A DNA stretch of 64,000 bases from Erythrobacter donghaensis (GTDB lineage: Bacteria > Pseudomonadota > Alphaproteobacteria > Sphingomonadales > Sphingomonadaceae), in contig NZ_LSJS01000137.1 of the NCBI RefSeq assembly GCF_001557325.1, positions 14,589 through 78,588 of the forward strand, read 5' to 3'. The stretch's first letter is position 1. Every line of letters starts with the position of its first letter. The notes below the pieces were generated by a model. That model had not been told where the DNA came from. It saw nothing but the letters and a program-made list of their open reading frames with translations, and did no database searches. This document shows, one piece after another, positions 58,709 through 64,000 of the stretch. Position numbers and translations under genes: made by a program.

Positions 58709-60376
58709 TCATTCGGCCGGTTCGGCATATGCGGGGACGGGCAGGGGCCGGTCGGCGGCCTCGTCGTGCGCGGTCTCGCCCATCGGGGCTTCCTCGCGCA
58801 GGCGTCCGGCGATGGTCATGGCGATATTGAAGGCCATGATCGCAGCGCCAGCGAGGTACATGAGGCCCCCCGCCATGCGCAGGACATACATCGGGTGGAG
58901 CGCCTCGACCGTGTCGACGAAGCTGTTCACGAGGTAGCCGTCCGCGCCGTATTCACGCCACATCAGCCCCTGGGTGATCCCCGCCACCCACATCGAGGAG
59001 GCGTAGAAGACGATCCCCAGCGTCGCGAGCCAGAAGTGCCAGTTGATCATCCGCAGCGAGTAGAGCCGCTCGCGGTTCCACAGGCGCGGGGTGAGGTAGT
59101 AGACGCAGGCAAAGGTGATCATCCCGTTCCACCCCAGCGCGCCGGAGTGGACGTGGCCGATGGTCCAGTCGGTGTAGTGCGACAGCGAGTTCACCGCCTT
59201 GATCGAGAGCATCGGCCCTTCGAAGGTGCTCATCCCGTAGAAGGCGAGCGCGAGGACCATCATGCGGATGATCGGATCGGTGCGGACCTTGTCCCACGCT
59301 CCATTCAGCGTCATCAGCCCGTTGATCATGCCCCCCCACGAAGGCATCCACAGCATCACCGAGAACACCATGCCCAGCGTCTGCGCCCAGTCGGGCAGCG
59401 CGGTGTAGTGGAGGTGGTGGGGGCCGGCCCAGATGTAGAGGAAGATCAGCGACCAGAAGTGGATGATCGACAGGCGGTAGGAATAGACCGGCCGCCCGGC
59501 CTGCTTGGGGACGAAGTAGTACATCATCGCCAGGAACCCGGCGGTGAGGAAGAAGCCGACCGCGTTGTGGCCGTACCACCACTGGGTCAGTGCATCCTGC
59601 ACGCCGGCGAAGGCGCTGTAGCTCTTGGCGCCGAGCAGGCTGACCGGCAGCGCGAGGTTGTTGACCAGGTGCAGCATCGCCACGGTGATGATGAAGGCGA
59701 GGTAGAACCAGTTCGCCACGTAGATGTGCGGCTCGCGGCGGTTGAGGATCGTGGCGACGAAGACCGCGAGATAGGCGACCCACACGATGGTCAGCCACAG
59801 GTCGACATACCATTCGGGCTCGGCATATTCCTTGCCCTGGCTGATGCCGAGCAGGTAGCCGGTCGCGGCGAGCACGATGAACAGCTGGTAGCCCCAGAAC
59901 ACGAACCGCGCGAGGCCGGGCAGCGCCAGCGTTGTGCGGCAGGTGCGCTGGACGACGTAGAAGCTGGTGGCGAGCAGTGCATTGCCGCCGAAGGCGAAGA
60001 TCACCGCGCTGGTGTGCAGCGGGCGCAGGCGTCCGAAGTTCAGCCAGGGTTCGATGTTGAGCTCGGGAAAGGCCATCTGCGCGGCGATGAACACGCCCGC
60101 CAGCAGCCCCGCGATGCCCCAGAACATCGTCGCGATCACGCCCCAGCGAACCGGGTCGTCATCATAGCGGCCCGCGCCCGGGGGCATTCGGAAAATGCTC
60201 TGGGCGCGTGCCAGCGGGTCATAGCTGGTCGCCGTGGCGACGATCAGGATCAATGCCACAAGGCCGATGACACCTGCGTGGATCGCGAAACCGCTATCGG
60301 GGGTGAGCGCAATGGCGGCGATACTGGCCATGAGGACAAGCGCCCACACGCCCAGCCGCTTAACGACTGTTTCCAT
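58709..60376 (-). CDS. ccoN: cbb3-type cytochrome c oxidase catalytic subunit CcoN
   Basis: 555 residues, twelve or more helices. The haem-copper motifs [32 protein letters not shown] (with the cross-linked Tyr expected here) and [19 protein letters not shown] are intact, as are the haem b ligands in [20 protein letters not shown] and [19 protein letters not shown]. It reduces oxygen to water with high affinity and pumps protons. An FNR/FixK box lies 57-70 bases upstream, so low-oxygen induction is expected. First gene of ccoNOQP-GHIS. Confidence 0.97.
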   Translation of the reverse strand: METVVKRLGVWALVLMASIAAIALTPDSGFAIHAGVIGLVALILIVATATSYDPLARAQSIFRMPPGAGRYDDDPVRWGVIATMFWGIAGLLAGVFIAAQMAFPELNIEPWLNFGRLRPLHTSAVIFAFGGNALLATSFYVVQRTCRTTLALPGLARFVFWGYQLFIVLAATGYLLGISQGKEYAEPEWYVDLWLTIVWVAYLAVFVATILNRREPHIYVANWFYLAFIITVAMLHLVNNLALPVSLLGAKSYSAFAGVQDALTQWWYGHNAVGFFLTAGFLAMMYYFVPKQAGRPVYSYRLSIIHFWSLIFLYIWAGPHHLHYTALPDWAQTLGMVFSVMLWMPSWGGMINGLMTLNGAWDKVRTDPIIRMMVLALAFYGMSTFEGPMLSIKAVNSLSHYTDWTIGHVHSGALGWNGMITFACVYYLTPRLWNRERLYSLRMINWHFWLATLGIVFYASSMWVAGITQGLMWREYGADGYLVNSFVDTVEALHPMYVLRMAGGLMYLAGAAIMAFNIAMTIAGRLREEAPMGETAHDEAADRPLPVPAYAEPAE

Positions 60377-60432
60377 GTTGATTTATCCCTTCCGTCGGCC
60401 GGTCGTCTAACCGGCCCCCGTGCCTCGTGTGT

Positions 60433-60446
60433 TTGACCGAAATCAA
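60433..60446. promoter_or_regulatory. FNR/FixK box upstream of ccoN
   Basis: TTGACCGAAATCAA matches TTGAT-N4-ATCAA at nine of ten defined positions. It lies between the regulator gene and ccoN, about 57 bases before the ccoN start, the usual place for activation of cbb3 genes. Confidence 0.75.
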
Positions 60447-60453
60447 AAATGGT

Positions 60454-61230
60454 TCAGTTTTTGCCGTCGCCCTCCGGTGCGGGGCGGCGCCCCGCGATCC
60501 GCGCGAGCGCGCCGACATCGGTGATCGCGACCTTCGAGCGGCCCTCGGTTGCGACCAGCCCCGCCTCGCGCAGCTCGGTGAGCTGGCGGCTGACGGTCTC
60601 GATCGTGAGGCCGAGCGAATCGCCGATGTCCCGGCGGCTCATCGGCAGCGCGAAGGCGCAGGTGCCGGTGGAGCAATCGGCCAGCCGCTCGGCCATCGAG
60701 ACGAGAAAATCGGCGATGCGGGCGGCGGCCGACTTGTGCCCCATCTGCATCATCCGCGTGCGCGAGCGATGGAGCGCCTGGAGCGAGCGGGTCAGCACAG
60801 ATCGCAGCACCGCCGGATCGCCCTGCGCCTGATCGAGGAAGCGGTCCGAGGGAAAGATCACCAGATCGCACGGGGTCAGCGCCACGAGGCGGAAATCGCC
60901 GTCCCTCTGGCGCAGCACCGAAACCAGATCGCCCGCGAAGTGAAAGGCGAGCACCTGCCCGCCCGGAACCCCCGCCGGTGTCCCGGCACCCGTCGGCGCG
61001 GGCCCGCGCGCGACCAGCTTGGCCGCGCCGCTCGCGAGCCATACCAGCCGGTCGGTCTCGGGATCGGGCGCAAGCTCCTGCCCGCGCGCCAGCTGCGCCG
61101 CCTCACCGAGCGCGCAGAGCGCATCGGCCACGCGGCCCTCGCCCGTCCCGTCCGGCAATGCGGCGCGGAACGCGGCGAGCCCGATCGCGGGCGTCGGCGC
61201 GGATTGGGGCGGGGGGCTCAAGGTCGCCAT
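60454..61230 (-). CDS. Crp/Fnr family regulator, FixK-like
   Basis: 258 residues. A cyclic-nucleotide-binding-type beta roll (GGQVLAFHFAGDLVSVLRQR) precedes a long helix and the Crp-type helix-turn-helix PMSRRDIGDSLGLTIETVSR with the E-SR recognition residues of FNR. The N-terminus lacks the Cys triplet of oxygen-sensing FNR; only one Cys (DALCALGEA) is there, with two more in the middle (DCSTGTC). It is therefore more like FixK, which binds FNR-type sites but does not sense oxygen through an FeS cluster. FNR boxes lie before its own gene and before ccoN. How low oxygen reaches it is not visible here. Confidence 0.9.
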   Translation of the reverse strand: MATLSPPPQSAPTPAIGLAAFRAALPDGTGEGRVADALCALGEAAQLARGQELAPDPETDRLVWLASGAAKLVARGPAPTGAGTPAGVPGGQVLAFHFAGDLVSVLRQRDGDFRLVALTPCDLVIFPSDRFLDQAQGDPAVLRSVLTRSLQALHRSRTRMMQMGHKSAAARIADFLVSMAERLADCSTGTCAFALPMSRRDIGDSLGLTIETVSRQLTELREAGLVATEGRSKVAITDVGALARIAGRRPAPEGDGKN

Positions 61231-61268
61231 GATGGATGCCGTATTGGGCGCTGGCGGGGCAATGGTCT

Positions 61269-61282
61269 TTGATTCCGATCAA
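61269..61282. promoter_or_regulatory. Consensus FNR/FixK box between regulator and ompW
   Basis: TTGATTCCGATCAA matches TTGAT-N4-ATCAA at all ten positions. It sits 38 bases upstream of the regulator gene (minus) and 95 bases before ompW (plus), so it could autoregulate the former and activate the latter. Confidence 0.8.
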
Positions 61283-61376
61283 TGAGGCGCGCGCGATCAT
61301 CGGGCTATCCGGCCGCCACAGGCAGCAACCATCCTGGGCCGCGGAGGGCGGCCACTGCTGTCCGAGGACAAGGAAA

Positions 61377-62060
61377 ATGAAGCGACTTCTGATGCTTGGC
61401 GGTGCCGCGCTGGTGCTGGCGGGGACTCCCGCAATGGCGCAGGGCGACGAAAGCGACCGCGCCGGGGACATCCAGTTCAAGGTGCTCGGCACGCTGGTGG
61501 CGCCCGACGGTGCGATCACCGACATCAACGTCAACCTGCCCGGCCTGCCGGCGAATCTCGACACCGAGGCGAACGACAACGTCACGCCGACCGTGGCGAT
61601 CGAATGGTTCGTGACCGACAATATCTCGATCGAGACCATTGCCGGGATCACCCAGCACGATGTCGACACGGTCGCCGGGCTACCGGCCGGGGCCGAGCTA
61701 GTCTCGGACGCCAAGCTGATCCCCGCAACCCTGACGGCGAAGTACCACTTCGACCTCGGGGGCGTGAAGCCCTACGTGGGCGCGGGGCCGGCGCTGTTCC
61801 TGTGGGTGGCCGATGATCCGGGCGCGGCGACCCTGCCGCTGGGCGTGACCGAGACCAACCTCTCGAACGAACTGGGCCTCGCGCTGCAGGCGGGCATCGA
61901 CGTGCCGATCGGCGACAAGGGCTTCGGCCTCAGCCTCGATGTGAAGCGCTACTTCATCGACACCACCGCACGCTGGTTCGTCGGCGACACGCTGGCGATC
62001 GAGACCGAGCACAAGCTCGATCCGTGGCTGATCAGCGCGGGCGTGGCCTACCGCTTCTGA
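61377..62060 (+). CDS. ompW: OmpW family outer-membrane protein
   Basis: 227 residues from ATG at 61377 after an AAGG site; earlier in-frame codons lack a signal. Signal peptide (LLMLGGAALVLAGTPAMAQ), then the eight-stranded barrel signs IQFKVLGTLVAPDGA, PTVAIEWFVTDNISIETIAG, LTAKYHFDLGGVKPYVGAGP and the C-terminal WLISAGVAYRF with terminal Phe. OmpW forms a narrow hydrophobic channel and is commonly controlled by FNR; the perfect box upstream fits. A strong terminator follows. Confidence 0.92.
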   Translation: MKRLLMLGGAALVLAGTPAMAQGDESDRAGDIQFKVLGTLVAPDGAITDINVNLPGLPANLDTEANDNVTPTVAIEWFVTDNISIETIAGITQHDVDTVAGLPAGAELVSDAKLIPATLTAKYHFDLGGVKPYVGAGPALFLWVADDPGAATLPLGVTETNLSNELGLALQAGIDVPIGDKGFGLSLDVKRYFIDTTARWFVGDTLAIETEHKLDPWLISAGVAYRF

Positions 62061-62081
62061 GCCCTGACGGGTCGCGGCAGG

Positions 62082-62114
62082 AGCCCCGCCGGCCGGAATG
62101 CGGCTGGCGGGGCT
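62082..62114 (+). terminator. Intrinsic terminator of ompW
   Basis: Arms AGCCCCGCC and GGCGGGGCT pair perfectly, with an inner CCG/CGG extension, followed by TTTGCCTTG. It begins 22 bases after the ompW stop. The T-run is short. Confidence 0.7.
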
Positions 62115-62197
62115 TTGCCTTGGGCTGTTGCCGGGCGGCGCGCGGCTATAGCCCGGTAATGGGCATGTGATGCGCGGGTGGTGAGGGCGCTGCAATG

Positions 62198-62237
62198 CCG
62201 GATTGGCAATGTTTCACGTGAAACATTGCCAATCCGG
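62198..62237. other. parS: parS centromere-like site within a perfect 40-bp palindrome
   Basis: The centre, 62210-62225, is TGTTTCACGTGAAACA, identical to the 16-bp bacterial parS consensus bound by ParB (Spo0J). Flanking arms CCGGATTGGCAA and TTGCCAATCCGG extend it to a perfect 40-bp inverted repeat. It lies between ompW and the DcaP-like porin, 16 bases past the porin stop. Chromosomal parS sites cluster around oriC, so this window may be origin-proximal. The extended arms are more than ParB needs and could also act as a transcript end. Confidence 0.8.
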
Positions 62238-62253
62238 TTAGTCCGTATCCGGC

Positions 62254-63693
62254 TCAGAAATTGTACTGCGTCGAAAGCTGCACCCGCTGCAGATCGCCGC
62301 TGCGCCCGTCCTCGAGCGTGCGGGTCGCATACATCACCTCCACCCCGACATTGAGCGGGCCGACCGGATTCCAGATCAGGTTGGCAAAGGCGTTCCAGCT
62401 CTCGTCGGTCACCTGATCGGTGGTGAGCCGCACGGGATTGTCGGCCTTGAAGTAGGAGCCCCCGAGGCTCGAGCGCCACCGGTCGCTCCAGACGTGGCGG
62501 TAGGTGGCAAAGCCCGACCAGGTGAAGATCGGGTCGAGCGTCCCGTCGGGCTTGATCGCGGCATCGTTGACGATGTTGAGGCCGATATAGCGCCCGAGCC
62601 CGTCGCCCGCGGTCGCCATGAACCGGAAATCGTCCTTCGCGCCCACCTTCAATTTGCCAGAAAGGCTGAGGCCATAGGCCCAGGCTGCATCGTCCACGCC
62701 CATCAGGTCGTCGGTCGAAACGTGCAACTGGCGCACGATCCCGGCGGCGGTGAAGGTGCCCCAGTCGCCGCTCCAGTTGTAGCGGGCGATGATGTCGGGA
62801 ACCTGGTCGTCGCCCGGCGTCACCATCGTCCCGTTCTGCGCGGTGACCACGGTCTCGGGCTGCTCGACCGCGATCTGCAAGCCCCCCTTGGTGTAGCGGA
62901 TCAGCGGCTGGCGATCGAAAACCGTGCCCGGCGTCACCCCGATGAAATCGAGCGAATCCGGCAGCGCGGTCACGTTCTGGAAGGTCGACCAACCCTGCCC
63001 GAAGGTCCAGTTGTCGTAGTTGATCAGCGCGTGGCGGATGCGCGGGGTGAAGCTGTTGGTGACCCGTTCATTGCCGCCGTCGGTGACGTTGAAATCGAGC
63101 TCGATCAGGCCGCTGAGCTTGTGATCCGTGCCGACATCGGTTTCGGTCTTGAACAGGAAGCGGGTCTGGCGCGCGGAGAAATCGGTGTCGAACCCGCTCG
63201 CCCGCCCGCCGACGGGGATTGCGGAGGGGAACAGGAAATCGCGCAGGATCGAATTGCCGGCGAGCTGCCCGCCGCTGGTGCGCTGGCTGATCGCGTCGAG
63301 CTTCACATAGCCGCCATAGGTGACGCGGGTCTTGCCGACCTTGAAGCCTTCGCCTTGCGGGATCGCGAAGTCGATGAGCTTGTCGGACATCTCGGCCTGG
63401 CGGGTGGCCAGCGTGCGGGTGGTCGCCTCGGTGGCCTCGACCTCGCTGCGCATCGCCTGCTGCTCGGCCCGGATCGCCCCGGTCTCGGCGCGAACCGCCG
63501 CGAGCGCCTCGGCTTGCTCGGCCTTGGCGCCGGCCTCGGCATCGAGCCGCTGGATCAGCCCCTCGACCATCCGTTCGAGCCGGTCGAGCCGTTCCTCGAC
63601 GCTCTGCGCCTGCGCGAGCGCGGGCCCCGCGACGAGCATGCTCGCCCCCAGCAGCGCCGCCCGGAAGGCCCGGGCCACTCCCGATTTCACCAT
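62254..63693 (-). CDS. DcaP-like outer-membrane porin
   Basis: 479 residues. Signal peptide (AALLGASMLVAGPALAQAQ), then a coiled-coil segment (SVEERLDRLERMVEGLIQRL; AEQQAMRSEVEATEATTRTL) and a barrel with VTYGGYVKLDAISQRT, RQTRFLFKTETDVGTDHKLS and the end DLQRVQLSTQYNF with terminal Phe. The coiled-coil plus barrel layout is that of DcaP, a trimeric porin for dicarboxylates and other small anions. Adjacent to the acetyl-CoA synthetase gene, it may import short organic acids. Motif positions are approximate. Confidence 0.9.
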   Translation of the reverse strand: MVKSGVARAFRAALLGASMLVAGPALAQAQSVEERLDRLERMVEGLIQRLDAEAGAKAEQAEALAAVRAETGAIRAEQQAMRSEVEATEATTRTLATRQAEMSDKLIDFAIPQGEGFKVGKTRVTYGGYVKLDAISQRTSGGQLAGNSILRDFLFPSAIPVGGRASGFDTDFSARQTRFLFKTETDVGTDHKLSGLIELDFNVTDGGNERVTNSFTPRIRHALINYDNWTFGQGWSTFQNVTALPDSLDFIGVTPGTVFDRQPLIRYTKGGLQIAVEQPETVVTAQNGTMVTPGDDQVPDIIARYNWSGDWGTFTAAGIVRQLHVSTDDLMGVDDAAWAYGLSLSGKLKVGAKDDFRFMATAGDGLGRYIGLNIVNDAAIKPDGTLDPIFTWSGFATYRHVWSDRWRSSLGGSYFKADNPVRLTTDQVTDESWNAFANLIWNPVGPLNVGVEVMYATRTLEDGRSGDLQRVQLSTQYNF

Positions 63694-63839
63694 GAGACTC
63701 TCCCATCCTCTCTTATGCCCGCCAGAATGCGGCGAACGGGCGGGGCGGGACAGTTAGCGGATGGTCGTAAGACCTTTGTCTGATGGGGCGGGGCGTGTAG
63801 CCTGATGTAAAAGCAGGCCGAGAATTAGGGAGAGTCGAG

Positions 63840-64000
63840 ATGATCCACGCTGTCGAGCGGCCCCAGGCTCACACGCCCACGCATTGCACGCCTGCGCAGT
63901 ACGACGCGATGTATCGCGCCTCGGTGGAGACGCCCGATGCCTTCTGGCTGGAGCAGGCGCGGCGGCTCGATTGGGTCAAGGCGCCCACCATCGGCGGGGG
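63840..64000 (+). CDS. acs: Acetyl-CoA synthetase, N-terminal part (continues outside window)
   Basis: Only the first 53 residues are present: MIHAVERPQAHTP, then CTPAQYDAMYRASVETPDAF and WLEQARRLDWVKAPT, the ACAS N-terminal domain. Acs makes acetyl-CoA from acetate, ATP and CoA. AGGGAGAG precedes the ATG. It is divergent from the DcaP-like porin, across 146 bases that must hold both promoters. Assignment relies on this short region; propionyl-CoA synthetase is less likely. Confidence 0.85.
   Translation, partial: MIHAVERPQAHTPTHCTPAQYDAMYRASVETPDAFWLEQARRLDWVKAPTIGG

Noticed and set aside
1-64000. tRNA, rRNA, insertion sequences and transposases
   Set aside because: I looked for conserved rRNA stretches, tRNA-like arms and transposase motifs and saw none I could support; short or degenerate ones could be missed by eye.

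Overview
The window is about 64 kb of GC-rich DNA, densely coding, with many ATGA/GTGA start-stop overlaps. Gene content (complete ccoNOQP-GHIS cluster, FixK-like regulator, S46 dipeptidyl-peptidase, DcaP-type porin, OmpW, PAP2/Ipt-like membrane enzyme, CoA-ester catabolism block) suggests an aerobic or microaerobic alphaproteobacterium, most likely Sphingomonadales (Erythrobacter-like). That taxon is an inference from gene types and composition; no rRNA or tRNA gene was seen.

Layout. (1) 1-6571, minus strand: a lipid/CoA-ester catabolism operon (dienoyl-CoA-reductase-like SDR, acyl-CoA dehydrogenase, ThuA-like protein, second SDR, thiolase-fold lipid-transfer enzyme). Its upstream end is broken: a molybdopterin oxidoreductase lacking its C-terminus runs directly into a DUF35 OB-fold gene lacking its N-terminus. 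(2) 6696-16226: prostaglandin-reductase-like MDR, MobA, two small enzymes (ABM, SnoaL-like), a glucokinase-PEP carboxylase pair with a divergent PEPC, an S46 peptidase and a lipoprotein behind a Fur-like box. (3) 16511-31380, plus strand: a two-partner secretion operon (TpsB, a 2,377-residue TpsA with MBG repeats) continuing into a secreted CHAT (caspase-like) protein, a CHASE2-type class III nucleotide cyclase and a small secreted protein. (4) 31599-40905, plus strand: a multihaem secretion/electron-transfer operon (five-haem cytochrome, tandem GlcG/HbpS-like lipoprotein, outer-membrane beta-barrel, 1,365-residue decahaem cytochrome with an LVIVD propeller). (5) 47186-41077, minus strand and convergent with (4): an FAD oxidoreductase fused to two cyclic-nucleotide-binding domains and four FeS-cluster motifs, a b-type membrane cytochrome, a membrane-anchored FHA-like/decahaem fusion, and a class III cyclic-nucleotide phosphodiesterase. 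(6) 47297-50827: CcmI-like TPR protein, PAP2 protein, glutamate dehydrogenase with a clear terminator. (7) 50955-61230: hemN, a small Cys-rich protein, ccoSIHGPQON and a FixK-like regulator, with FNR/FixK boxes. (8) 61377-64000: OmpW, a perfect parS-containing 40-bp palindrome, a DcaP-like porin and the start of an acetyl-CoA synthetase.

The most notable element is the combination of regions 3-5. A nucleotide cyclase, a cyclic-nucleotide phosphodiesterase, and a pyridine-nucleotide-type oxidoreductase carrying two cNMP domains lie beside two decahaem cytochromes, a five-haem cytochrome, a membrane cytochrome b and an outer-membrane barrel. I infer a trans-envelope electron-transfer chain (cytoplasmic reductant, FAD/FeS, membrane haem b, periplasmic multihaem proteins, barrel/outer surface) gated by a cyclic nucleotide. 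I do not recognise this architecture as a named system. The nearby ccm/hemN/cbb3 genes fit a strain with heavy c-type cytochrome demand. Domain assignments come from motifs read by eye; no database search was run.
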